Shown: positions 38,201 through 53,630, numbered from the stretch's first letter. The stretch: 64,000 nt of DNA from Glandiceps talaboti (GCF_964340395.1 NC_135553.1:9217501-9281500); one strand, 5' to 3'. The notes: generated from the letters alone by a model not told the origin. Translations and numbers: made by a program.

Positions 38201-41200
38201 TCACTGCTTGCTATTGAACTGTCATAGACAGTTTCGTTTTCCTTTTCCTTTCTTTTTGGAATCTTCCAGGACATAGCGACTATTTTGTTTATGTTCATAT
38301 ATGTAGGTGATAAATTTCCCATATTTCAATATTTTGTAACAGCGCAGTAGTGGGGATCAAACAGGATGGAATATTTGTTTTCTTCTTGTTTTACAGCCAA
38401 TGATATTATTCAAAGTTTAGACTTTCAATCAAAAGTTGTGTACTGTGCACCCATTCATTTCCTAGAAGCTATTACTCTTCAAGTAATGTCACAGCACAGG
38501 CTGTCAGCCTCTTTACTCATGTAAATATATATATATATATATCTGACTCACGTTATCTAATTCAAATTGAATCGATTCTCAGTCTCTGCATCTTAATTGA
38601 TGTATAAAATTGAAGTGGATTCTAGGCAAATTACTTTATGCCACTATCTCAACTGTTGTTGACTTGACTGTACTTCCTGATATGGAATGAAGGCAGTCAT
38701 CTTGTACAGTGGAGTAAAGTCCAAACATACTGGATGTATTGAAATTTTGAAATATGTCTAGTATTATAATGTATGAAATCTGAAGGGGAAAGGGGTAATT
38801 TATAAAAAATTTAATTCAGTTCAAAACCATATTTGGAACTGATGAATCAAGTTAGGTGTTAATCAGATTTAGTAGCAGGGTCATTGCCTTTGTTCAGTTT
38901 CACTTTATATGATATGTTTATTTGGTGTTCATCATTACATGTCAGCTATCTAAATCAATCACTGAAATTAGTTTAGTTTCCATGGAAACAACAGTTAAAT
39001 TCTATTGACACTGATTACCAATTATCTATATATATATGACAATATCAAACCCTTAATAGTAGATTTGTAATGTTATATTATAGCTGTCATTTATCACTTG
39101 CCTAGAAATGAATTTGTTATTATAGAGAGATAATCTGGATAAAAGACTGAGCGTTAATAAATTACCATAACAACACCAAACATTGAAATTAATGTATTAG
39201 ATATCATCTTTCCAATACTGCAAACTGTTCTATTTGTCCATAAATTTGAAGGTTTATGTTTATCTTGACTTGATTTACTTCTATAAAGCCTACATTGTAC
39301 ACAGCCACCAATGTATCTCCATGTCAACATACATTGATAGTTTGCAACATGCTATGTAACTTGTAACAGTGTAGGTAAGGTGTAGTATATATGCCCTTGA
39401 CCTATCAACAAGATGTAAGCTCAGACCAGGTGGTCTGAAATGTAAGTAAAGTAAATGCCAAAAGTAAACATGTATATGTGTAATTATAAATGGAAGGCAG
39501 TGCTAAGACATGAAGAAATTTTGTGCTTGACTACGTGTACATTGTATGAACTGACATTAATCTTTAAGCTTATTATTTGAAATGTGGAGTGCTGTTCAGT
39601 ATATCAAAAGTGTGTCAAACTCATAATATTGTTGGTCAAAATGATGAAAACTAGGTTGTTTTTTTAATTTTGAATAATTGAAAGATTGGCCAGTCTATCT
39701 AAAATTAACCCCAGCTATAAAAAATAAAGTAAATAGTAATGATAATAATAATAGTAACACTATGGAAGTATCACTATCACACCAAATGTCATCTGCCATA
39801 ATTTATGAGCAAAATTGTCATATGTGTGGTTTGTTAGCTTCAGAGAGCACAATGTCTGTCAATTGTCTATATTACTAGAGAAAAGTTAGTAACTAACACC
39901 AGCTGACATTGACATTTTCTTGAACCAAGTACATGATCTACCACTGTAGCTGTGCCTGTACAACACAAATTTAATAGTTGCACTTTACCAAGACTGTAGT
40001 TTATAACTCCAATCTTTTTCTTTTTTTGACATAAATGATACAATTTTGAATTCTAGTAGCTCCTTTGTTCTCACAAGAGGCACTTGACAAGACAAGTTTA
40101 GAGTTTGATTACAATCTTTGAACTATAAGTCTTCAAGCTGACACAGTGACAGTATTATACATACATGTATATAGGTTGTAGTGGCAGAAATGTTGTAGCC
40201 TTCGGTGTTCACATTGGCATGGGACTTTAGTTCGTAAAATATTGTATTTCCAGACGACAGAAATTCGGTGAAAGTCTGAGACATTGAAACTGAGCTACAT
40301 AAAAAAGGTGTGCATATAAACTACTGCTTAATCATTGAAATTAGCAGTGTACATCATAAATGTTGTAATTAGAAACTTGCAGTGTGGATAGTAGTTTCAG
40401 GATGAGGTCATAAAATGATTGGTATACAAAAAAAGGGACATATCTAGACTAGAACATTTGTTGTCGTGCCTGTTGCACATTATCAGTATGTTGGATATTC
40501 CACAACAATGGCACTGTCCAGTCTAGGGAAATACCCCTGTTTAGGGGATTTTATGTATTTGTAAGTATATTTAGATGTTACGTGTGCATTTCAATATGCT
40601 GTTTTTACTGCTTCAAGCCATTGTTAACTTTTGAATGGATATGAAATTGTACCACAAAAATGTAATTTTTGATGTGTGTAATACTGTAGACAAGGAATTC
40701 AAGATTATACAAGTTGAAAACGGACATATTGCTGCCATGTGCAGTGTCAGCCAATTTGACACACCCTGATGCATAGTACTGCAGTACCTACTGGCACACC
40801 AAAATGTATCCCCTTACTATGTGGTGACTCACTCACAATTTTGTATCATTTTGACTCGCAACAAAAAACTGTCTTTCATTAGAGGTCGTATTGGTCATGT
40901 ACGTTTATTCATGATTTATATGTATATTGACAAAGAAGGACATTTCATTGATTGCAAATCTTATAACTGATTTGAGTGAGTGAACCTTTGCAGGTGTTGA
41001 CATAAATTTTACATGTACCAGCAAGATACCAATTATTTACTTGGCTGTATATCACCTTGGACTACCAGTGTCAATATTGCTGGTCAATCAACTAAAAATA
41101 GAAAACAAACATATGGATGGTATGAAATAAAGAATAACAAACCAAATTTGTGGCAACTGAATGGCCATGGAAACACTGCATGTCACATAGAAAATAAACA

Positions 41201-43226
41201 TATGGTGGTGCAAATGATAACCGTTTTAGGAATCTAATAACATGGTATAGTACTCCTGCATATCGATTGCTGTGGTCAAAATATGCAATATACTGCCAAT
41301 GCTATAAATATACTTAAGATAGATAAGATAAATAGCTCAGAATGATAATTTTCTGCTTTAAGTACATTTTATAGATCCACCTGCATCTATAACACAACAT
41401 TGCCTCTGCTGCAACAGATACCTAATTATGATTACAGTACACGGTGTGTGTACATCCACAACAATGAGTACAAGTAGATGTTGTTATTTTGTACTGGTAC
41501 AGATTAGTTTTGTTGTATAGTCAAGCAGACAATCTTCATACATGGCATTAATGAACAAGTTAGTTAGGAATATGTTGAAGGGGGTGTTAACTGCAGTTAT
41601 GAGGAATGTTAAGATATATGTGTACACTGAAATTAAATATGGAGAAAGTGAACCAATTTTCTAATATTCTGATAATGTATATCTTTGACTTTTAAAAGTA
41701 ACATATTGAGTTCATTCTATATTAGTTTGAAATTGATGTAAGCTGAAATTATGTCTCGAAGTTTCAATGAGGTGGGAAAATAACTACAATGTAATTCTAT
41801 TCTTATATAATTTGTAATTACATTTAAAAAAAAAAATTATTTTCTGTGTTGTGCAAATTTAAATCAACATATTTGTACAAACATTTGTTAATTGTATAAG
41901 GCAACAAGTATGCAAATGAGGTCTACCCAAATATTTCTACTTTGTAGTTACCTGGTATGACACTCATGCTCATAGAAACTCTTATTTGTTTTTCAGGTGT
42001 TTGTTTTTGCATCGTCCAGCTGGAGATGTGGAGAGACGTTATCACCTGAGATACTACAAGACTGGAATCTGTGTACATGAAACAGACTCTAGAGGGCACT
42101 GTGTCAAGAATGGCCCACACTGTGCATTTGCTCATGGCCCACATGATCTAAGACCACCTGTGTATGATATACGTGAATTAATGGCAATACAAGAAGGTGT
42201 AATTCAAGCATCAAGTCCTGATAACAACAATATCAATATTGCTCCACCTGCCCCCGTAGAAAAAGAAAAGATTGTGGTAAATGATGTTGACCCTAAGTGG
42301 CAAGGTGAATCCGCAAGTATGCTATTTTTTTCACATTTATAGAAACGAATGAAGGAACAATATGGTAATAGTTTATACACTTGTCAATTTTTCCTAAGGT
42401 ACCACACCCAAGTGCATCACAAAATAATGTGCTCAATGGAACTTATTAAAAAGTACATTAGGATTGATATTCTCTCAGTTTTCTGAAAAGAGTATACACA
42501 TGGAAAAGTACATCAAGTGACGAATATTCTACTTGCTATATGTCAGCCTTCATTTATTGTTAAATATTTTCACATTTGAAAACTTTATATGGACATATGT
42601 AACTCAGATTTTCGGGTTTGAAAACTTTATATGGACATATGTAACTCAGATTTTACCCTGGATACACACACTCATCGATTTTTGCCCATATTTTTGTCTA
42701 ATTAACATATCATCATTGTTACTATGATACATTTAGGTTATTTCAATTTTGTATTTTAGATACAAGTTTTGTTCTAACGAATTATAAGACAGAGCCATGT
42801 AAAAGACCACCAAGGTTATGCCGACAGGGTTATGCCTGCCCTCAGTATCATAATAGCAGAGATAGAAGAAGAACTCCTAAAAAAGTTAAATATAGGTAAG
42901 TAGATTAACATGAGCATCCAGAAGAAGTGATGACCATGCTGACAATTTTATGACACTTATTGGAGAATGAAGACAATGACTTACAAGTTACAGTGCCTAA
43001 CTGTTTATATTTATATATGTTGTGAGGGGATTTGAGTCCCTCAGACCACTGTAGACACCCCGTGATGGATTTATACTGTAACATATTCCATCCTTGCTGG
43101 GTTGTCTAAAATTCACAAAAGTATAGCATTGTGTAACATCATAAATGAAATGAAACAACCCTGTGCTATTGATGAGACATCAGTCACATCCAGAAGCTAT
43201 GCTATGAAGTGCACTGTGGATATATG

Positions 43227-43274
<48 letters not shown>

Positions 43275-46200
43275 GTTTTGTACATCTTTTACTATTATTC
43301 AAACACCTCAAATTTCAATCTGTGTTGTCAGGAAATGCTCCCTCTTTGGGACATGTTGAGTAGTGACAGTCAGTCACAGTACTTAATAGATAATGACATT
43401 TTGTTTGCGTCTATGTTACAGGTCAACACCATGTCCCAATGTTAAACACAATGATGAGTGGGGAGAACCTACTAACTGTGAACAGGGTGATAGTTGTCTG
43501 TATTGCCATACTAGAACTGAACAACAGTTTCATCCGGAGATTTATAAATCAACCAAATGTAATGATATGCAGCAAACTGGTTACTGCCCAAGAGGACCAT
43601 TCTGTGCATTTGCACATGTGGAACGTAAGTTAAAAACAGCTCTAACTACAAGCCATGCTTTGATCATGGTGTGTAGCTGCTACTGTATTATGCATCTGTG
43701 TCACTTGCCTGTCTACTGTTAAACCAAATATATTCATGACATTAACAATAGAAGGGAAATGGCAACTTTGTCATTGTTAGTTCTAGGTAGTTGAAAGTAC
43801 TTTGACTTGTTTTGTCAGAATGACACTCTCCTCAGTTGCACGACCCTACATATTATTTCTATAGTAGGTGTCATTTATCATTCAAGACTTTCAGCTCTGT
43901 CTTTGTTTCCGCTTCAGTAAATACAAGCTCCTAAGCTGAAGCTTGTGGTTACATTCTTATTATCATTTCTGTGGTCATTAGCAGAAACAACAATGGATCT
44001 TTCAGTCTTTGTCATGCAAGTTCATCACTTACATTTGACCTGGGTAATCAATGATGATAATAATTGCAACCTATAAAACATCAGTATTTCAATTAGCATT
44101 GCTTAGAGCTACTGTAAAGGGAAAAAACTTAGGATTGAAATATGCAGGGGTACATGGCAAATTGCCGAAATCAGCTAAAACGTGAACAAAATGACAGATA
44201 ACAATAAATATACACAAACCAGTAAAAAGGTCAACAGGTTGAAAGTTGAAAATTCCTGATAGGAAACAACGAAGAATAAATAAAAGGTCAGACATAGGTG
44301 CTCTTTGTTAGAATGATAAGTTTTGAGTTTCTGTTTAGAAGTATCAGTTGGGAACTCGGGATGCATGAAGTTCAATTTGTAAATCATTCCAAAGCTGTAG
44401 GTCAGTCTGTGCCGAGACTCGCTGTCTAAAAAGCTTTGTATTATACGGATGTAATCTTTACTTGGTCTTCTTATATGAGCTCAGTCAACACAACTCTGAA
44501 CAACTGGGCTGTTGTAAACAGATTTAGCTGTACAATGATACATCTGATGACTACAAAGTCACTTTGTAACTGTTAGTGTTAGTACAATAACCTACAAAAA
44601 AAACAGAATTCCCAGTGGATCTTTCAACAGAAGTACATTGTACCAGAGACAATATACTTAGAGGTTGTCTACCTCAGCTTGATTCCTTTTGTTACTGTCT
44701 TTAATTCTATCTGTCTTTTATGTTAAACTATACAGAGGAGATGGAAACAATAAAAGAGTACACTGCAAGTGATGCATTATCTGGTATGTCAACAACACCA
44801 ACAGCGACAACAACAATGAATCCCTTTGTAACTGCTATAGGACAACAGGTAATCACACCTTCTCTTCATTTTCTGTAATAGACAGTAATATGGCAATTTT
44901 TGTCATTCCTCATCTCTTTATTTTCATTTATCAGTTACGAAACTGATGGTTCTCAACACCAATTTATTGTGCATATTCTTGATGAAAAATAGATTTAAAA
45001 AAAAGAAAAGAGAATTTACATTGGCATGGTGTAATATTCAATTGTTTACCCAATACTTTCTCATTTAGACTAGGTCCTTATCAGGCTATAAGGAATAGAT
45101 TGAAACATTGTACTTACATTCCAGCCTTAGCGACAAATTTGCATCATAGTACATATATTGAAATTAGCAAATTGAAACCCAGTTATTTTCAATAAATGAT
45201 TGTGTACTCGTGAAACAAAGTAACAAGGAGTTAATCCCACACCCTCACTCCGTAATTTCTGTGTGCCCGTGTGCTGAAATAATGAAAATCACACTCGAGA
45301 CCACTGCAATTTGTGCAAAATATGGTATTAAAATGGCCACTAGACTGAAAGATTTATTGTTGAGGGTGCTCCTGTTAACCAGAAGTGATTACAGGAGACT
45401 GGAGTGTACACAACCATAACTCTTTCAGTCTAAACAGCCACCAGATTCAAGATTCTTCCTTCCTTTTCTTTAATTTGTGTTAAGGATTGTTGAATCTATT
45501 CAGTACAAAAGTAGTATTCTTATGATTGTTAATTTGATTGTAGGTGTCATCTGCTGGTTTGGCTACGATAGCATGTACACTAAGTGACAACCCTGCCCTA
45601 GTATCCTATAGCCAAGTACCTGGACCTATAGCAAAACCTCGTTCCAATAGTACTTCAAGTAATTTTAGTTCTGAGAGTGCATCATATATGAAGGCTCCAG
45701 GATCAGAGAGAGAAGACATTCATGTAAGTATGGTATATCTTTACATTGTGAAGTATTGATAGTACCATAGCATGTTTTCTTTTTATAACTCAGGAGATTG
45801 AGTGAAAGAAATCTTATGAAGTTTGTACAGTGTCATTTACCTTGAAGCCTACTTTTTGAGACCCTGATCACAAGTGGAGGTATATATCAAAACCTTCAAG
45901 ACCTGTTCAGCCACATTGTGCAAATACCTGTGATTGATGTAGACAATCAAAGGAACTCTCCTTGAAAGGTTAAGTTGCTGTGCCTGGTGGCTAAAACCAA
46001 TGGAATCTTGTGCATAGCTCACAACTTTTGCTGAAGTAGGAATCATTCAATGAACTTTCTTTTAGAATGACTCATGCATAGTCTCAGCTAAGAGGTTGAA
46101 AATACATGTAGTAGGGATTTGTTTTTCAGTATATATATAGTTTAATTTGATGGAAAGGAAGGTGTGATAATGGTAAGTTGAATGATGACAGCTCTCACTT

Positions 46201-49200
46201 TGCAACACGACAGATAATCAGACGCCAACTGGTAAATGAGGAGGAACTGGTCACTAGAAGTTTTCTTTACTTACAGGCCAATCTGCGTAAACATCTGTTA
46301 ATAATTGAGAATGATCCTACGATAGATGAACAAGAGAAGGCTAGAAGAAAACAAGTAAGTTTTAATGACCACTGCATCATTGGACAGTGGTTTCCTACTA
46401 TGACTTTGAAATGTGAAAAGAACCCACAAGATTCACTTCCTGATTGTCACAAGAGTTTTATCTGACTTGGTGGAAAAAGACAGCCACCCTCTAATTAGTA
46501 AATGTGTTCCTCTGCAGTGTATGATTTGCACTTGTAAGTTGTAGATAGGCATGCATCAATTTCTATTTTGTAAGTGTCTATGTTTATGGCTAATTATACC
46601 ATGCGCAAGCCAAGTTATTGTCACTGAACAGAAAATATGGATTATATACCCTAGTCACGGTACTTGTCTAGCAAGTTGTAGTTATGAGACCCCTGCAACT
46701 TGGGGCAGTCATATTTTCCTTGGCTGAACGAAGAAAAATATCTCATTTATACTACAGTTTCAACATAAATATACATCTAATTACACTAGGCATGTTCACC
46801 ATGGAAGCATAGGATTAATACACAAAGTTCTCTTGGAATGTATATCTAAACCATTCAATTATTTTCAACTTTCCAGAATTTATTAATGTCTCAGAATTTG
46901 AGTACAGGAAGTCCATTAACGTCAAGTATAGCATCAACACCACCAACCCCATCATCGTTATCACAGGTATCCCCCATGGCACAACCATTCTACCCAGCAA
47001 GTGATACTGTAGAATCTGTTGTAGGTAAGTCTATTGTCCAGACTGTTCTCAATATGTAGGGATATCATAAACCCTTATAGATGGAAATTAAAACCAATGA
47101 TATGAAGAATTTCTGTCAAATGCTGTATCGTGTATGTATCTCAGAACTACTGACAGAAGAGGCTGCTGATATATGAATTGATATTGTTAAAAATAGTTTT
47201 TCCTAAAATATACACCATCTTTTGTCTTGTCCCTCTTTCTGTAGGAAATGCCTTAGATGATTTAAATTTAGATGAATTTGATGTCCATGTATTAGAAAAA
47301 GAGTTAGATAATGACACAGCATCCATAGGAAGTTCAGGTGCTGGAATGAGCTGTTCTGGATCAGGTTTAGGTAAGTTAGATTGTGTTCAGATGTCTTTTT
47401 TAAGTATGTGAAAAAGTAGTGATGCTCAGAGATATATGTTTGCGCAGATGTGTTGATCAAGTACTTACTGAAAGGATAGATTCTAGCATATCTTGAATTA
47501 CGTCAAAACATGTGAAATTTGGGAATTATTCAGGTTGTGTTTTCTATAGAGCTGTATGGTACACAAGATGTTGTTTATAGGACTTTACTGAGAGTTTTAG
47601 ATACTAGTATGTAATCTCAATATCAGTCTATTAAGAACTTGATATTGCCAAATAGGTGGGACTCATCAGATCACAAAACACTGATGAATATGGCCCTGTG
47701 TTTTGTTTTAACCAAACAGAAGAGCCTAAATTGTTATTCAACTTGTTCATCCCAGAATGCTGAAGAAACATTACTTCAAAATAAACAACGGTATCATGTA
47801 AAATAGAAAGCGACATAGTCAAAATTAGATTCCAAAAACGTAACTTTATCACTATTAAAAAGATAAGGTTAGATATCTTTACCATACAATTAACACTAAC
47901 ACTACTAACAGTAACAATGCTGTGTTGATTGGTTGATTGCAGGTCTTTTAGGTTCATCAGCTCCTGTCAATATACCTGGCACAAACAGTAGTAGTACTAG
48001 TAGTAGCAATGTCAATAATCAACAAGTAGCCCATTCTGGTAGTACCGGATCATCACCACTATCACAACTGCCACCACCCTTTGTACCCCAGCATCTCCAG
48101 AAACAACAGCAACAACAACAGCAAATAGAACAGGTGAGGGGACTTGTTTGTAAAGTTAAAGAGTGTTCCCATGACTCAAATAATTGGTAACTTTGTCAGG
48201 AAGGATCAAACTTGGACAGTTACTGTTTATCATCAGTACAATACATGACTTTGACATCTGTAGAAAACAAATAATTGTTGATGTGTTCTCAATGTTGTTC
48301 TAAGCAAACTGATCAAGAACACACAGTTATATTTAAGATTCTTTTGTTATGATTTAACAACCAAAGAAACAGCTAGAGGATACCGTATATAGGAATGAAA
48401 CTACAGCCCCCCCCCCCCCCCACACACACACACACACTCATATACATGCATGCACCATGAAAACAGGAAAGTTAACTACCAACATATTTGTCACTATCTC
48501 TTTCAGGCTCAGGCTGCCTTTATGAGTCAGCCAAATCTAGCACCACCAAATATCAATCACCTAGGTCTCGGCAGTATACTTGAGCCAATAGCAACACCAG
48601 CATCACCTGGTCATAACTCTAGAATACCACACTCACCAAGTGTGACAACACCAGTAGCTGCACCAACAATTAGTAATATTTCAGCAATAGCAACAACAGC
48701 TCATGATACTCAGAGAATAGCTGAAGACAGTCCTGGTGTTAGGCGAAAAGTTCAACCATGGGAAGAATCATGGGTAGGTCATGTCCTTGACCTCTATCAA
48801 GCAAGCATACAGTAAATATGTCACAAAGTTGATGATGAGTAGTGATTTGAGTTTGGTTGTTGTCACAAATAAGTTTAATTTAAATTTAATTTAAATTTAT
48901 ATTTACTATCACATATGAGAGACTTTCCTGGTCGTCCATTCATTATTATTTCTACCTGAATTACGGTGCTTACGGATGCTATTCCAATATGAATAATGTC
49001 CCACAGTATGAAATTGTAAAAGTAATGGCCTAGCTATTCAATTTTGTTATTTTGTTCATAGAAATGTGATTCTGATTTGTTTCATAGATTCATACAAGTA
49101 TTAGGCTTAGTAATAAAATGTTATCTGCTAAAATAATACACCACATTGTGAATTACTCTTAAAGGTCCAGTTCAGATTAGTTAGGATAAAGGTTTAGATG

Positions 49201-51513
49201 TGAAAAGCATTTGTCTGGCAGAGCTTATAGAAAGCGTTAGCCCTGAACAAAAGAATCATTGTATGTACATTTGTAATCCTTATGTCTCCATTGATAAATT
49301 ACCATTAATATGAGAACCTTGGCTTGAATTATGGGCCTATAATTAAATAGTCATGGTGTCAACATATGAGGACAAACCTGTCAAGCTGCATTGTTACAAC
49401 ACCAAGATCTTGCTTTTACAGAGGGGTGAGAGCTGGCGGCAAGATAGCATAGACTCAAGTGACCGAGCAAAATCATTAGAAATAGAGAGATATGAGAAAG
49501 AAGAGGTAAGTAAAAATTGAATGTTTGCTTCGTTTTGATGCTTGCTGTTAAGATCAAACTGAAAATGATAGATAAACAAGTGTAGCAATGCAAATGAAAC
49601 AATGTATTTTGCATCTTCAGTTTCTGTGTAAACCTAAAACAAAACATGCCATCATTCAAAGAAGTGTGTGTTTGTTTGTTATATGATAGGTTGAAGCAGC
49701 CAAAAACAAACAGTAGGATACTCCAGGATAATAAGTTTTCAGTTCAGCAGCATATTTTATGTTCTATAGGTCATCAAAACATCATTGAAGTCTGCATATG
49801 TAGTTAACAATAATTCATTGTCCCAGGTACATGTAATAAATAGATACCATTTGAAGACACGTACTAAGTCCATTTATATTAGTACAGCACCTGGTCACTT
49901 GTTTTGATATTCAGCATTATAATATGTGTAAACAGCATATTGCTCCATGTCAAGAATTTTCTAATCGATCACGGTTGTTTATTTGTCAGTTTGGGTTAGA
50001 GGTTAAAACTCACAATCCAGCTTTGTTTTAAGTTGTTAATAATTATCCAATGGGTTTTGTCGTATCAGTGTATTGCTAGGTAATAAGTAAGGTAAAATAC
50101 CTGAGCACCCCAGTCACATTACAAGGGTCCAAACAAATCTAAGAAGTACAAGAAATGGAAATGTGTGTAAGTTTTACCCGACAGCCACACCTTTTACTGG
50201 GGTTTCCTAACCTTAGCAAAAACACTGCTTACTCTCATTTACAACGAGATCTTGTAGTTTTGTAAACTTGAATGAAAATCATTTTGACATTTGAATAATT
50301 AAAAAGTGTGTTTGAAAATATGAAATGTACTTAAGTTCCCAATCACATTATCAAGGTTCAAACAAATTTAAGAACAAGATATGGAACATGTTTAAGTTTA
50401 ATCTCTCCCCCCTCCCCCTCCCCCCCACATTACTTGAATTCCTAACTTTAGTAAAAGTGCTTCTTGCATATATGTTACGATAAGATTTTATGCTTTGCAA
50501 GATTTAATGAAAATCATTTTGAATACTGAATAATTAAAATGTGTATGAATTCCAGTACTTAATGAAAGTATTTTCTTTTCTCTTTTTTTTGCAGGCTGTA
50601 AGTCAATTATTGGCCTCAAGTAAAACATCTCAAAGTTCTCATTTACATATACTAAAAACTACGGAAAATCTGGATAATTTACCATTATCACATCTGAAAC
50701 AGATACAAGCTCAGCTAAGGGCAGATTTAGCAACAGTAGATAGGGTAAGTTGAGACATATTTTGCAAATGAGAAACTCTTTCACTTCGAGCTAAAACACC
50801 TGTCTTGCACATTTTTTGCAAGGCAGCTAATTCTTGACTTATACTAGAAGGTAATCGTGTTTTGATTGCAATTTTTAATGTGGTTTGAGTGAAACGTGTT
50901 CAGTGTCTACGTACAATCTAAAATGTCAAATAAAAGAATGGTGAAATGGCCTCTTGCAGTCTAAAGGTTGACATGTGATGTCAAAACTACATGTTAGGTG
51001 TATTCAAGGAGCTGTCAAGGTATATGCATACTGACAAGACTACTGTACATTGTATGATTTATTGTACCAAACACAAAGAAAAAAGTGTGTCCATATCACA
51101 GAAAGATTAAAAACAGGATTATAGATCTGAAATATGTGAATCATGAAAACAACTGAAAATTAAATAAGCATAGAAGAACTGTCAGTATGATAACAATTGA
51201 ATTTGTTTGAATAATTTTACCAACTACTTGATGGTTTATTTGCCACTTTTTAAATTATTTCATTTTTATGCAAGGAAACACTTGCATCAAATGTCTTGAG
51301 ATAGGTAATCTAACATTATTATTATTATTTTTACAGATTGTTTACATGCAAGAAACGTTTAGATGTTTGATATGCAAAGAAAGATACCGAAGTATATCAG
51401 TGATGCCATGTCAACATTTTGTATTGTGTGACCAGTGTGCTGCTAAAAGTACTGAATGCCCTTACTGTCGAACCAAAATCAGTCAACAAGCCACAGTACT
51501 GTTACCACTTTGA
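35263..51513 (+). CDS. UNK: Unkempt: CCCH zinc-finger / RING RNA-binding protein
   Basis: Fifteen exons: 35263-35351, 35455-35664, 41997-42304, 42760-42895, 43422-43624, 44736-44848, 45544-45723, 46277-46354, 46877-47024, 47245-47370, 47943-48133, 48507-48773, 49422-49505, 50595-50744, 51337-51513. They sum to 2,460 bases, or 819 aa (human UNK 810). Seen: HYTYLKEFRTQQCP, NQRRRRPIRKRDGTFNYSPD, YHLRYYKTGIC, NYKTEPCKRPPRLC and EQQFHPEIYKSTKCND, the six-CCCH-finger region (residues about 29-315). A Ser/Thr/Gln-rich middle follows (SSAPVNIPG and a Q7 run), then a coiled-coil-like stretch (about 680-765) and a C-terminal RING (CLICKERY...CPYCRTK, about 770-805). Unkempt binds UAG/U-rich mRNA in the cytoplasm, represses translation and shapes neurons. 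Vertebrates also have UNKL; this gene may be the single ancestor of both. A second ATG lies at 35278. Confidence 0.96.
35665..41996 (+). other. UNK intron 2, 6.3 kb
   Basis: The largest intron in the window, between the second and third exons, inside the zinc-finger coding region. AT-rich; holds a (TA)n run near 38527-38541 and the dispersed repeat at 40738-40865. No further gene is recognised. Confidence 0.7.
40738..40865. repeat. Dispersed repeat shared with 5918-6050
   Basis: Holds the same ordered words (GCCAATT, CACACCAAAAT, CCTTACTAT, TGACTCAC, ATCATTTTGA). Lies in UNK intron 2. Confidence 0.4.
42575..42654. repeat. 42-bp tandem duplication in UNK intron
   Basis: Two copies of a 42-bp unit containing GAAAACTTTATATGGACATA and AACTCAGATTTT, nearly identical, in the intron before exon 4. 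Confidence 0.9.
43230..43272. repeat. (CA)n microsatellite
   Basis: About 21 CA units in the intron before UNK exon 5. Confidence 0.95.
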
Positions 51514-52959
51514 TTTGTGTCAGAACTCTTTATGAATTCTTGATGGTGTACTGTACTGTTTAAAAAAAAATGCAGCCTGCAGCAGCAGTTTAGACAAAGG
51601 GCAGTGCTCTACACTGTGCTAAAGTTTCGAGCTTACGGGCAGAGGGTTTAAGAAATACTCAAACATTAATCCACATCCACATATATGAATGTTTTTTTGG
51701 GATGACCTGAGAGGTCAGAGGTCGTATAGTGTAGTTGTTATATATTTATTCTAATCCTGACATTTTTGCTGTAGTCTCAGAGACTGGTGACATTGGTGAA
51801 AGAAGTCATTTCATATGTTAAGGTCAAACAGCAACTTCTTCAGTTGCTTTTCCACCGTTTAGTAGGCTCACTTAGATTTCGAAATACATTAGATTTTGAA
51901 CTACATAATACTGTGATCTTACTGGCATCCCTTGTGCATCTAATCAAAGGTATTATGACTTTCTTAATCAGGGATCAAATGCCATTACAAATCCATGTCT
52001 ATCAATAAAAGTAACTTCTTTTCTTTCCTTCAATTTTATTTTAGTAATTTTTAGTGTACAATATCGTGTGATATTCATTCCTTCAAGTACTATGTTTTTC
52101 ATAAGTGATTAGTAGAAAAAATTAAGACTGGTTAACAGGTTCAATGCTACTATTCTTGTAATTCCTGTATGATTCATAGATTATAAGATGCATTCAAAGC
52201 TTCAGTGAGATGAATTTATTCAAGTCCAAGAAATGAAAAGAAATAAGTTATAGCAGCTACAAGTTATTTTATGAAGTGTTGCAAGTTTTCAGATTTTTTT
52301 TCAGTATTACTCATATTACCAAGTAATCTGCTGCTGCAGTCTGCCCCATTATTATCACCCCTACAAACAAGTGCATGCTAATCAGCTGGCTCTCAAGTCT
52401 TGTACTCAAAACTACCAGTTGCAAATGATTTGCTATTTATTGCCAGCCAAACCTTAAAGGCGCGCCAATTATCAGTAGGATTTTGTTTTAATTTAGATAG
52501 AATAGAGTCAGATAGTCAAAATACTAGAAGTCTCATTTTGTGTGTGTTAAATCACTATCTGTCATGGTAAACCTGAGGTTTGGACTCTGTGTGTACACTT
52601 CGGGTATGTATAGTACCACTGAGAAGAAAAACAGAAAAAAAAAAACATTTATCTTTTAATAAAGCCTACTGTAGATTTTATATACTCTATATTTGAATAT
52701 TGTTTTATTTTCCCTAGCATTGTACAAGAATGAACCTAAATGTGCGTGATGAAAGATGCACCACTGGAACCCCCTCCCCTTTTCACAGGAATACCCCACA
52801 TTTACAATGAAGGGAAATGTGCTTTGACATTGGCAGAAGGGTATAAAAATAGAAAGGGTGGGGGCACAAAACGGGGTAACAGGTATCAAACAGATCTTAA
52901 AATTAATAAATATGGAGGAGGAATGGTCAGAAATAGACACAATGTAATTCTAGATTAAT
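51514..52959 (+). other. UNK 3' UTR and downstream flank
   Basis: AATAAA motifs at about 52004-52009 and 52658 are candidate poly(A) signals for UNK. No other gene is recognised. Confidence 0.5.
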
Positions 52960-53630
52960 TAATAATCAAAGAGAAACTAAAAGAACTGTATGACAGACAA
53001 TCCATAGACATTATACAATGATAACAAAGGACAAAACCATAAAAATAATCTCCGGACATACAGACGAATAAAAAAAATACTACATGCAAAAAATATTTAA
53101 GCTTTATAAAAAATATCTGCTCCATAGATCTGCTGTGACAAAATTAAGGACACATTCACACAAACTAAAAATAGAAACAGGTAGACACAATAAACAAGAC
53201 ATAACTAACAGAACATGCCCCATGTGCCAAACCAGTGAAATTGGAGATGAACATTATTTTAAACTGTAAAATGTTCACTATCAATGAAAATTGATATTCG
53301 CCCACTTTAATATGGCAAAAATGAGATATAATTGAAGAAGTGGCTAACTACACGTTTCAAACTTACAGAGTGGTACACTGTCAACAGCCTCCAGAAAACA
53401 AACACAAATATTTTAAACAAGCTATTTTTGGACGCCCTGCTAGGGTATGTTTTTTCTGTTCATCTTTGTTTTGTCATTTATTTGTACACAATGTCATTTT
53501 ATTTTCTCTCTTCATTGTGAATAGGTCTGATGTCCAGATTTGGATATGGGCAATAAAGAATTACTACATACATGCACACACATACATACATACATACATA
53601 CATACATACATACATACATACAGACAATGT
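52960..53630 (+). mobile_element. Decayed LINE 3' end with (CATA)n tail
   Basis: A frame at 53084-53269 reads LLHRSAVTKLRTHSHKLKIE, then GRHN and CPMCQTSEIGDEHYF. This is the conserved C-terminal tail of many non-LTR reverse transcriptases (kLRxSaHxLxIExGR...CxxCxxxEvgDExHF). The upstream reverse transcriptase is missing or unrecognisable, and frames are broken on both sides. It ends near AATAAAGAATTACTACATAC and a (CATA)n run (about 53580-53622), a usual LINE tail. The clade is not assigned. Confidence 0.7.

Noticed and set aside
41013-41237. 74-codon frame in UNK intron 2
   Set aside because: No similarity and no splice context; UNK exons 2 and 3 join directly in phase.
44080-44520. Possible LINE 3' region in a UNK intron
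   Set aside because: A feel of decayed repeat, but no motif I could name and no tail or duplication.
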